From NCBI RefSeq assembly GCF_000742835.1, contig NZ_CP008941.1:887001-951000 (forward strand): 64,000 nucleotides of DNA, read 5' to 3'. The stretch is from Candidatus Paracaedibacter acanthamoebae (lineage in GTDB: Bacteria > Pseudomonadota > Alphaproteobacteria > Paracaedibacterales > Paracaedibacteraceae). The notes under the pieces are model-generated. The model ran no database searches. It saw only the letters and a list, made by a program, of their open reading frames with translations, and was not told the origin of the DNA. Shown one piece after another: positions 17,118 to 28,400 of the stretch (the first letter of the stretch is position 1; every line of letters begins with the position of its first letter). The translations under genes were made by a program, and so were the position numbers.

Positions 17118-18521
17118 ATGAGTCCGATTTTTAGCTTTTTAATCCCTGCTCTCTTGGGAATAGGGTTATATTTTTACCCAGCCCCGACAGGGATGGATCC
17201 CCAAGGCTGGCATTTATTCGCCATTTTTGTGGCAACCATTTCTGGGTTAATTTTTAAGCCATTACCCATGGGGGCAGTGGCTCTTATTGGATTAGCCGCA
17301 ACAGTCTTGACAGGGACGTTAAAACTACAGCCCGAAGCTCTTAGCGGCTATGGCGATAGTATTATCTGGCTTGTCCTCTATGTATTTTTTATTGCCCGCG
17401 GGTTCATCAAAACAAAACTCGGTATCCGTATTGCCTATAAATTTGTTCAGTGGTTTGGTCGCAGTGCTTTGGGAATGGGATACAGTATTGTTGCAACAGA
17501 ATTGTTTATTGCGCCTTTCGTTCCAAGCAGCGCTGCCCGCGCCGGCGGTATCATGTATCCTGTGGTGACTGCGATTTCTGAGTCAATGGGCAGCCATCCT
17601 TATGATGCATCCCGCCGTAAGATTGGGGCCTATTTGCACAAGATTGCCTATAACGGCAATTTAATTACCAGCGCTATGTTCTTAACCGCTATGGCTGCCA
17701 ATCCAATGTGTCAATCCTTTGCTGCAAGTCAAGGCGTTCAAATTACCTGGAGTAACTGGGCCGTTGCTGCCGCTGTTCCGGGCTTATTGTCTCTGCTTGT
17801 TTTACCTTTATTCTTTTACTTCGCCTTTCCTCCCACCCAAAAGCGTTTTGACCATGCCCCTGATCTCGCCCGGAAAAAGCTAGCAGACATGGGAACAATG
17901 AGTGGTCAAGAATGGTTGATGGCGGGCGTCTTTGCTTTGATGCTGGGGCTGTGGATTTTTGGTGAACCTTATGGTATCTCTGCAGCAACAACAGCTCTTT
18001 TAGGCCTTTGCTTATTGCTTGTGACCAAAATCCTAACATGGAATGATGTTCTAGAAGAAAAAGAAGCTTGGCACACCTTAATTTGGTTTGCGATTTTAGT
18101 CACCATGGCTAAGTATCTTCAAATCTATGGTGTCGTTGCTTGGTTTTCCACCATGGTAAGCACTCTTGTCACGGGAATGGATTGGATGTCAGCCTTTGCG
18201 GTGCTGATCCTCATTTATTTCTATAGCCACTATTTCTTCGCCAGCAACACCTCCCATGTCAGCGCCATGTATGCCGCTTTCTTAGCTGTTGCAATTTCAG
18301 TGGGCACACCGCCATTGATTGCAGCTTTGGGCTTTGGATTCTGTTCCAGTCTATTTTCAAGCATGACCCACTATGGGGCCAGCTCTTCGGCCATGTTTTT
18401 TGGAGCCGGCTATGTGGATATTGGCACATGGTGGCGCCTGGGCTTCATGATCAGTGTGATCAATTTAATTATCTGGTTTGGGGTGGGAAGCATATGGTGG
18501 AAGGCTATCGGTCTTTGGTAA
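17118..18521 (+). CDS. DASS-family anion:sodium symporter (dicarboxylate/2-oxoglutarate-malate type)
   Basis: A 467-residue membrane carrier with about 12-13 hydrophobic segments, of the SLC13/CitT/YbhI divalent-anion family. Landmarks are FKPLPMGAVALIGLAATVLTG, the conserved FIAPFVPSSAARAGGIMYPV (SNT-like anion-binding loop), NLITSAMFLTAMAANPM, and FASNTSHVSAMYAAFLAVA near the C-terminus. It would import dicarboxylates such as malate or 2-oxoglutarate, sensible for a host-dependent bacterium. AAGGA precedes the ATG by 6 bases. A short lipoprotein gene follows 40 bases later. Confidence 0.9.
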   Translation: MSPIFSFLIPALLGIGLYFYPAPTGMDPQGWHLFAIFVATISGLIFKPLPMGAVALIGLAATVLTGTLKLQPEALSGYGDSIIWLVLYVFFIARGFIKTKLGIRIAYKFVQWFGRSALGMGYSIVATELFIAPFVPSSAARAGGIMYPVVTAISESMGSHPYDASRRKIGAYLHKIAYNGNLITSAMFLTAMAANPMCQSFAASQGVQITWSNWAVAAAVPGLLSLLVLPLFFYFAFPPTQKRFDHAPDLARKKLADMGTMSGQEWLMAGVFALMLGLWIFGEPYGISAATTALLGLCLLLVTKILTWNDVLEEKEAWHTLIWFAILVTMAKYLQIYGVVAWFSTMVSTLVTGMDWMSAFAVLILIYFYSHYFFASNTSHVSAMYAAFLAVAISVGTPPLIAALGFGFCSSLFSSMTHYGASSSAMFFGAGYVDIGTWWRLGFMISVINLIIWFGVGSIWWKAIGLW

Positions 18522-18561
18522 ACTAGGGGTTTAAAAATTTATAAAGGATTAAGGAGAAGAA

Positions 18562-18939
18562 ATGAAAATACTAACTGTTATACTGCCTTTTGGTCTTATG
18601 CCGCTTTTTCTAATGAGTTGTACGCCTCAACAAACACCAACTACTTCCCGAGAGGCCCCTACTGCCAGCAGAGCGGATCTTCCAGAGAAATCCTTACCAA
18701 GTGAGCGACTTAAGAGATATGATTATGGACGTCAATCCAGTAATGCAGACTTACTGACAAATCGTACCTATAAGCCAAGCTCTCTCCCTTCTTCCCGTTT
18801 CCCTTCTCCAGAGGTCGCCTCTCCTGCAAGAGTGGACCTAGCTAATAAATCATTACCCAGCGAACGAATTGGCTATGGCTATGGTTATGGACGACAAACC
18901 GGTAAAGCTGTTTTGGAGCAAATTAACCGCCATAAATAA
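18562..18939 (+). CDS. Small lipoprotein with internal duplication
   Basis: A 125-residue protein with a lipoprotein signal (LMPLFLMSC, lipid Cys20) and a strong ribosome site (AAGGAG). The mature protein is Pro/Ser/Arg-rich and contains two copies of a unit of about 35 residues: SRADLPEKSLPSERLKRYDY... near residues 36-65 and ARVDLANKSLPSERIGYGYG... near 92-122, each followed by GRQ and a polar tail. No domain recognised. It may be co-transcribed with the DASS carrier. Confidence 0.75.
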   Translation: MKILTVILPFGLMPLFLMSCTPQQTPTTSREAPTASRADLPEKSLPSERLKRYDYGRQSSNADLLTNRTYKPSSLPSSRFPSPEVASPARVDLANKSLPSERIGYGYGYGRQTGKAVLEQINRHK

Positions 18940-18999
18940 TACCTGCTTTCTCAAAAGACATAAATTGATTTCTTCTTATCGGTTGAAATCAATTTAGGT

Positions 19000-19914
19000 T
19001 TAGTGAACTCCTGTTTGCTTTCCTAATTTTTGCTCAATCAATTGTCTGATTTTAGGGGCTTCATTGCGCCCTACCTCCAACCCCCGCTGATAAACAACTT
19101 CATTCATGCCATTATCAAATGTGCCCATCATGGGTAAGGAAACTTTCAACACATAATCTGCATTGACCAAGGCCAAACGGGATTGATGACGCAAACTAAT
19201 CTGCAAACAGCGTCGCAAGATTCCAAGAGCATGACTGGGAGCAGTGTCAGGTAAGCCTGCATCCAATTCAATAGCAATAATAAATTTAGCCCCCATTCGA
19301 TGCGCGATTTCTGCCGGGGCATTATTAGAGACGCCACCATCTACGAAGAATTGCCCTTGCACCTCTACTGGCGTAAAAATACCGGGGAAAGCTGAGGATG
19401 CTTTAACAGCAGGAATCAATTTTCCTCTGCCTAAAGCTGTCATATCCCCAAATTGAAGGTTCGTTGCAACGGCAACAAAAGGAATTTTAAGCTCTTCAAA
19501 GTACCGAGCCTTTAAGGCTTCAGTGAGGAAAGACTGCAACCCATTGCCATCACTAATCCCAAAGGGTAGAAAGTTCAATGAAATATTGACAAGGTTTTCC
19601 CTTACCTGCGGTAATAGGAGGGCCTTAACCTGGTTAATATCGAGAGAATCAGCATATAAGGCCCCCACAATCGAACCCGCACTACATCCCACAATCAAAT
19701 CAGGATAGATCCCCTCCTTCATGAGTTCTTCCATAATCCCGACATGGGCCAAGCCTTTTGCGCCGCCGCCGCCCAGTACAAACGCAATATCTATATCCTG
19801 ATAGATAGGCAGTTGGGGATCATAGGGATGAGGAGAATCTGCAAATTTCAGTTGAGTACACGCTGTTAATGCCAAAGATAGCAGGGTAACAAGCAGTCTA
19901 TTTCTTCGCAACAT
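19000..19914 (-). CDS. Patatin-like phospholipase, RssA-type lipoprotein
   Basis: A 304-residue patatin with all catalytic elements: oxyanion loop GGGGAKG (about 48-54), nucleophile Ser78 in GCSAG, and catalytic Asp in FFVDGGVSNNAP. The N-terminus is a lipoprotein signal with lipobox LTAC (Cys19), so the enzyme should be membrane-anchored in the periplasm or outer membrane. Patatin phospholipases are common in intracellular bacteria and can act on host membranes; here lipidation argues for an envelope location. It is monocistronic, next to the tRNA-Lys gene. Confidence 0.9.
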   Translation of the reverse strand: MLRRNRLLVTLLSLALTACTQLKFADSPHPYDPQLPIYQDIDIAFVLGGGGAKGLAHVGIMEELMKEGIYPDLIVGCSAGSIVGALYADSLDINQVKALLLPQVRENLVNISLNFLPFGISDGNGLQSFLTEALKARYFEELKIPFVAVATNLQFGDMTALGRGKLIPAVKASSAFPGIFTPVEVQGQFFVDGGVSNNAPAEIAHRMGAKFIIAIELDAGLPDTAPSHALGILRRCLQISLRHQSRLALVNADYVLKVSLPMMGTFDNGMNEVVYQRGLEVGRNEAPKIRQLIEQKLGKQTGVH

Positions 19915-19992
19915 ATAACTATATCAAATCGATAAATTTTTAATTAATTTAATCCGAAAATTGCGTTGCTTACAAGGAATATGTTTGGAAGA

Positions 19993-20068
19993 TGGTGGGT
20001 CCAGAAGGATTCGAACCTTCGACACCCTGATTAAAAGTCAGGTGCTCTACCAACTGAGCTATGGACCC
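19993..20068 (-). tRNA. tRNA-Lys (anticodon TTT)
   Basis: The 76-nt cloverleaf folds fully: acceptor GGGTCCA/TGGACCC, D-arm AGCTCAGTTGGTAGAGC, anticodon stem CCTGA/TCAGG with loop CTTTTAA (anticodon TTT), and T-arm with GGTTCGAATCC. The 3' CCA is encoded. It lies just upstream of arfB's 3' side with no other RNA gene adjacent. Confidence 0.97.
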
Positions 20069-20209
20069 CCAAAAGATATACCTAATTTATTACAGATTTT
20101 CCCGCCCCTTTGCAACAGTTTTCTGATTTTTTTTATACTCTGGCAGAAAATTTAAAAAAAAACTACACTAAGCCTTTGTTTTTAATAAACTATAAAAAGC
20201 TAATTTAAA

Positions 20210-20632
20210 TTACCCTTCTTCTATAATCACCTTTCTCAGTTTTTTTCGTTGGCTTTGCATGGCTTTTACTTGCAATCGTTTCTCTTTTGAAGCCCGGGAT
20301 GGCGCTGTTGCAACCCGATGAACTGGTTTGTAAAGGGCATTTTTAATGAGCTGGATAAGCCGTTTTTTTGCTTCTTGGCGATTTTGATCCTGACTGCGAA
20401 ACTTCTGGACCGTGATAATCAAAATACCGTCTTTGGTAAGACGCGGGCGCGCACTATAAAGTAAGCGCTGACGAACGTCTGCCGGCAAAGAAGGAGAGTT
20501 TAAAACATCAAAACGCAGTTGGACGGCCGTTGAAACCTTATTCACGTTTTGTCCTCCTGGCCCACTGGCACGGACAAATGTTTCACTTAGTTCCCAATCT
20601 TGCAAACAGAGCGTATCGGTAATCCATAACAT
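20210..20632 (-). CDS. arfB: Alternative ribosome-rescue factor ArfB (peptidyl-tRNA hydrolase, RF-like)
   Basis: A 140-residue class-I release-factor-like protein lacking codon-recognition domains. The catalytic loop SGPGGQNVNK has the GGQ at residues 26-28. The C-terminus is basic (SRASKEKRLQVKAMQSQRKKLRKV), as in ArfB/YaeJ, where this tail enters the empty mRNA channel of stalled ribosomes. It complements tmRNA-based rescue. It is monocistronic on the minus strand. Confidence 0.95.
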   Translation of the reverse strand: MLWITDTLCLQDWELSETFVRASGPGGQNVNKVSTAVQLRFDVLNSPSLPADVRQRLLYSARPRLTKDGILIITVQKFRSQDQNRQEAKKRLIQLIKNALYKPVHRVATAPSRASKEKRLQVKAMQSQRKKLRKVIIEEG

Positions 20633-20865
20633 GCAGATATCTCCGTGATATTGGTAAGCATTTAATAAGGCAGTGAATACAAATCCATACCAATTAAGTT
20701 AATAAACTGTCATCTCTAAAGGTGCTATTAAATACTAGAAAGCGTATTATTAATAATAACTTACTATATCTACATAAATTAAAAGCTTACAGACAATTTC
20801 TCGCTTTTGTCCTTTAACCGTTAAGATTTATAGTGGTTGCGGCTTTTAAAAACTCCACTAATCCA

Positions 20866-20952
20866 AAAAAACTTGATTATGAGGTGAGTTCTACGATTCT
20901 GGAGAACTGGAGCGCAGAGAAGAGTCAGGAATCACCTAATAAGCAAGTTTTT
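20866..20952. repeat. Long imperfect inverted repeat with T tails (bidirectional terminator or small mobile palindrome)
   Basis: Arms of 21 bp (20866-20886 and 20932-20952) match at 19 positions and enclose a 45-base GC-richer core that can itself form small hairpins. Both ends carry A/T runs, so transcripts from either strand would end in a stem plus U run. It abuts the BaiN stop codon and would serve as its terminator. The rest of the gap (20633-20865) is AT-rich with no gene that I can support. Confidence 0.6.
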
Positions 20953-22130
20953 TAACAGGAAAGGCCGGCCGCATAGCCCGACGACCAAGCCCATTGAAAA
21001 TTATAACCTCCCAACCAGCCGGTGACATCGACAACTTCCCCAATAAAAAATAAACCGGGCACATTTTTGACCATCATGGTTTTTGATGATAGATAATCAG
21101 TATCCACCCCACCGATTGTGACTTCTGCTTTTTGATACCCCTCGCTGCCTTGAATTGTTACAGGAAAATTATGCAGCCTGTCAGCAATAGCTAAAAGGCT
21201 GCTCTTCTTAACTTCTGTCATCGGTCTGTGCCAGAAAGAATCATCGACCATGAAATCCACTAACCGATCACTCAGATACTGCTTTAAGAAATTGCACAAA
21301 GTTTTTTTAGAATCTTTATTTTGACTGATGAGCTGCGATAAATCGAGAGATGGCAATAGATTAATTGAAAGTTTTTCTCCAGAAAAAGCAGGAAGATAAG
21401 AGGATATTTGCAAGATGGCTGGCCCACTTAACCCGCGATGTGTGAAAAGAATATTTTCAGAGAATTTAGTATTACCATAAGAAACAATAGAAGCATTGGA
21501 AATGCCGCTGATAGCTCTGAATTGCTGTAAATCATCAGCACCTACAGTTAATGAAACTAAAGCTGGGCGAGTGGCTCGGAGAGAAACACCAAATTTTTTG
21601 GCAATTCGATAACCAAAATCACTAGCACCAATTTGGGGAATTGATAAGCCACCGGTCGCTATAATGACAGACTGTGCTATAAAAGTTCCCTTATCGGATA
21701 CAACAGAAAATTGATCTGATTTGCCTATATCATTCACGCGACATGATAATAGAATTTTCACCTGAGCTTTAGCACATTCATCCAGCAACATTTGAATAAT
21801 CTGCTTAGAAGACCCATCACAAAAAAGCTGCCCTAGCGTCTTTTCATGATACTGAATGCCATGATCCTGAACCATTTTGATAAAATCGCGCTGCGTGAAT
21901 CCCGCTAAAGCTGATTTAACAAAGTGAGGATTAGAACATAAATAGTTTGCAGGGCCGGCACCCAGATTAGTGAAATTACAACGCCCCCCACCGGAAATGC
22001 GAATTTTTTCCCCAATCTTGGCCGTATGTTCAATAAGAAGGATACGCCGACCGCGGCGGCCTGCCTGCAGAGCTGCCATTAAGCCGGCAGCACCGCCGCC
22101 AATGACAACCACATCATAATCTTGCATCAT
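20952..22130 (-). CDS. BaiN/RdsA-type (HI0933 family) FAD-dependent oxidoreductase
   Basis: An NAD(P)/FAD oxidoreductase of about 393 residues. The dinucleotide-binding motif is VVVIGGGAAGLMAALQAGRRG at the N-terminus, followed by the family-specific KIRISGGGRCNFTN, IIATGGLSIPQIGASDFGY, and the C-terminal GLFFIGEVVDVTGWLGGYNFQWAWSSG. The substrate of most HI0933 proteins is unknown. I chose the ATG pair at 22130/22127; a TTG at 22178 would extend it by 16 residues without family support. It diverges from gyrB. Confidence 0.9.
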   Translation of the reverse strand: MMQDYDVVVIGGGAAGLMAALQAGRRGRRILLIEHTAKIGEKIRISGGGRCNFTNLGAGPANYLCSNPHFVKSALAGFTQRDFIKMVQDHGIQYHEKTLGQLFCDGSSKQIIQMLLDECAKAQVKILLSCRVNDIGKSDQFSVVSDKGTFIAQSVIIATGGLSIPQIGASDFGYRIAKKFGVSLRATRPALVSLTVGADDLQQFRAISGISNASIVSYGNTKFSENILFTHRGLSGPAILQISSYLPAFSGEKLSINLLPSLDLSQLISQNKDSKKTLCNFLKQYLSDRLVDFMVDDSFWHRPMTEVKKSSLLAIADRLHNFPVTIQGSEGYQKAEVTIGGVDTDYLSSKTMMVKNVPGLFFIGEVVDVTGWLGGYNFQWAWSSGYAAGLSC

Positions 22131-22258
22131 CAATTTGTTTTTGCTGTTTTTTAAAGAGTGTACAAGGAATTCAACCAAAAAGCACGTCTTTGCTTCTAAC
22201 GATGGACCTGTTTTTAACTATGATTCTTTGAACAGTTGAGTTAACATGGATTAATTAA

Positions 22259-24742
<2,484 letters not shown>

Positions 24743-24769
24743 GGTATAACTGTTTAGCTCATCCATCTT

Positions 24770-25440
24770 GAAAACGAACCAGGTTTAAGGTCTCTTCACC
24801 CGCCTCATTCCGGACTTGATCCGGAATCCATTCCTGCATCTTAATGGCAAGAAGGTTTAAGCCAATATAGCTGTGATAAAATCATTCCTGTCCATAAAAG
24901 CTAGGCATAGTTTCCGGCTCGCTCTGCGCTTGCCCGGAAAGAGGAGACTTTTTTGGGTTTGTGCTTGTCGCAAACGCGCTAAATTTATAATCTCCTCACC
25001 GTCCTCATCCCAGGCTTGACCTGGGGTCTCAAGCGCACCTCAGTCCCCTCTTGTCATCGCGAGTTCCAGGCTCTTCGGCCGGGAATAGAGGAAAGGACGA
25101 AGTTCGGCCGGGAAAGAAGACTCTTTTTCCGGGCAACCGAAGGGCGACCCGGAATCTCGAGATCACCTGAGTCCCCTCTTACCACATCAAGTTCCCGGCT
25201 CTGCGGTCGGAAAAAAGGGAGGCTTGTAAGGGGTTTAATCACTCTTCCTCATTCCGGCCTTGAACCGCAATCTATTCCTATGTCGTGAGGATATCGCGAT
25301 TCAGGAAGGTAGAGCTATGATAAAGTCATATTTGTCTGGAAAATATAAGTATGGTTTCTAGGTCGCGCTTACGCTTGCCTGGAAAGAGGCGCTTTTGGTG
25401 AAGAATATCCTTTTCCCGGCCGCAGAGCCGGGAAAGGAAA
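24770..25440. repeat. Intergenic patch of palindromic repeats (patch 2 of 3, largest)
   Basis: This 670-bp non-coding stretch between the converging gyrB and gdh genes is a mosaic of short palindromes: 24807-24827 (ATTCCGGA/TCCGGAAT), 24911-24940, 25008-25027 (ATCCCAGG/CCTGGGGT), 25127-25154 (near copy of 6581-6607) and 25412-25435 (9-bp stem TTTCCCGGC/GCCGGGAAA, close to the gdh stop). The 19-base string tagctgtgataaaatcatt at 24868-24886 is identical to one in patch 1, and a diverged copy occurs around 25311. Frames of 60-90 codons here are repeat artefacts. Confidence 0.8.
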
Positions 25441-25451
25441 ACTCCAAGCTT

Positions 25452-28400
25452 TTATAGCAAGCACAGAAATTTCTTCAACTGCGGCATGCGCTGAATCTGG
25501 CGAACAGCAAAAGTTAGCATACCCAAGTCAGGTCGATTGGTTGCGCGGAGCGGCGTCAGAACAGATTTTGCTTGACGAATATAGGCCTGCTGATTATCAA
25601 TCCACTCATCTATATTATTGACATACCCCGAATTAATCACTTGTTGCGTCAACGCCATAATCGTTTGTCCAACATCATCAATTAATCCAAGTTGTGCACT
25701 TTGTTGCCAATCACTGCCAGCATCAAAATCAATGGCCTGGTCTTGTAACCAGTCAAGCCCAAACAAAGAACGCACAGCAAAATAGATACGTCCTGCATCC
25801 GTCAAGCTATAATGTTCTAATTGTAACGCCGCCACATCCATGAGTGATCCGAGGAATGGGATAAGCCCCAATTTTTCAGCGACAGATTGCGGTATGTTTT
25901 GAGCTAAATAAGTGACAATAGTTTCAGCCAATTTCTGTTGATCGGCGGTCGCTATTAAACTTGGCAAATGCCCCATAATTTCGTTAATTTGAGGCGCATT
26001 ATTATAACCAGCTCCAAGAATCCGCATGACGGCCGTCTTGAGAACAAAAGAAATTCTCTCATATGCTTTATTCTGTAAGTCAGCACGCATCAAGCTATCA
26101 ATCTGATCAATATCATCCCACCATTTATTGAGTTCTAGAGTTTCTGCCGCGATAAAGAAAGCATGAACAACCTCCGGAACAGAACAATTGGTAGCTTGCG
26201 ACATTTCATAGACGAACGTTGGGCCTACCCGGTTAACCAAGGTGTTTGCCAAAACTGTGGCAATAATTTCTCGGCGCAATGGATGTTCAAGTATATCCTG
26301 TTTAAACTTTTCTTGCATCAAGGCGGGGAAATACTGAATCAGATGATGGTGATAGAATGGTAGCTCAGCTAAGTCAGAATCCATAATTTTGTTGTAGAGC
26401 GAAATTTTTGAATAAGCTAACAACACAGCCAATTCTGGACGCGTCAACCCCTGCCCTTTAGAGCGTCGTCGCTCAAAAACTTCATCATCCGGCAAGAATT
26501 CAATACTACGATTAAGATGAATTTCACTTTCAAGCACCTTGATCAAATTCTGATAATTTGTCAAGCCATCCTTCCCGGTAAGCTGCATAACAGACAGAAT
26601 TTTAGTTTGTTGATAATTGTCCCGGAGCACAAGCTCGGCAACATTATCTGTCATCTCTACCAACAGTTTATTTCGAGCCTCTCGGTCTATTTTTTGCTTC
26701 ATCGATGAGAATAAAACTTTGATATTAACTTCGTGATCCGAACAATCTACACCAGCCGAGTTATCAATAGCATCAGTATTGATACGCCCTCCTTTTAAAG
26801 CAAATTCAATACGCGCTAACTGGGTCATCCCTAGATTTGCCCCTTCGCCAATAACTTTAGCCCGCAGCTGGCGACCATCGATCCGTAAGGCTGCATTGAT
26901 GTTGTCTCCAACGTCAGCATTAGATTCATTTTGACTTTTGATATAGGTTCCAATGCCCCCAAACCATAACAAATCAACGGGCGCCTGGAGAATGGCTCGA
27001 ATAACATCATCCGGGCTATGCGTTGTGGCAGGCAACCCTAGCAAAGCTAACGCCTCATCACTTAACTGAATTGACTTTAAGGTTCGTGGGTAAACCCCAC
27101 CACCTTTAGAAATTAAATTCTTATCATAATCATCCCAAGATGATCGGGGCAAATTGAATAGACGATGGCGTTCGCCATAAGAAATTTCTGCATCTGGATT
27201 GGGATCAATAAAAATATGACGATGATCAAAAGCTGCCACGAGCCGAGTTTTATTAGATCGCAACAACCCGTTACCGAACACATCCCCCGACATATCGCCC
27301 ACACCCGCCGCAATAAATGGCTGTGATTGAACATCAATCCCCATTTCGCGGAAATGACGCTTAACGGATTCCCATGCCCCGCGTGAGGTAATAGCCATTT
27401 TCTTATGATCATACCCCGCTGAACCGCCCGAGGCAAAAGCATCATCAAGCCAAAAGCCATACTCAAGCGAAAGAGCATTCGCTATATCGGAAAATGTCGC
27501 TGTTCCCTTATCAGCCGCAACAACCAAATAAGGATCATCGTCATCATAACGCACGACCTGGGATGGGGGCACCACCTCTCCATTGATGAGATTATCGGTA
27601 ATATCGAGCAAGCCACGAATCATGGTTTGATAACACCGAACAACTTCTTCCATCAATTCCGTTCGATCAGTAAAGTCATTGTGACGCTTAACCACAAAGC
27701 CCCCCTTTGATCCTAACGGCACAATCACCGAGTTCTTAACCATCTGAGCCTTCATGAGTCCCAAGATCTCAGAACGGTAATCTTCAAATCGGTCAGACCA
27801 ACGCAAACCACCCCGTGCCACCTTTCCTCCTCTGAGGTGGATGGCTTCCATTGTTGAGGAATAAACAAAAATCTCAAACATAGGACGGGGTTGAGGCAAA
27901 TCTTGCAATTTGAAAGAATCAAACTTGAAAGACAAGTAATCCTTATCACTCTGATCACCCGTCAACTGATAGTAATTTGTGCGGACCGTCGACTGGATCG
28001 CGTTCAAAATACGCCGTAGGATACGATCATGGTCCAATCGAGACACATTTTGCAGCAGTCCTAAGATTTTATCCTCAATGGCATCCGTCGATACTGGATG
28101 CTTTATAACAGGATTGAACTTTTGTTCAAACAACTCGGCAAAACTAGTGCAAATTTCTGGATAGGTTGCGAGTGTTTGTTCAACATAAGATTGAGAATAT
28201 GGCAATTTCGCCTGCAGCAAAAATTTAACATAGGCTCGGATCATATTGGTTTGCTTAACTGTTAAACCTGCTTGTAAAATCAGTTGGTTAAAACCATCAT
28301 TTTCAATTCGACCAGCATAAACCAAGTGGAAGGCTGGACGCAAATAAACTTCATGGGCCTGCCAATTCATAGAATCATCAATCTCTACATCAAAATCATG

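Noticed and set aside
25016-25288. 90-codon plus-strand frame
   Set aside because: It is built from the repeat modules of patch 2 and mirrors an equally open frame on the other strand.
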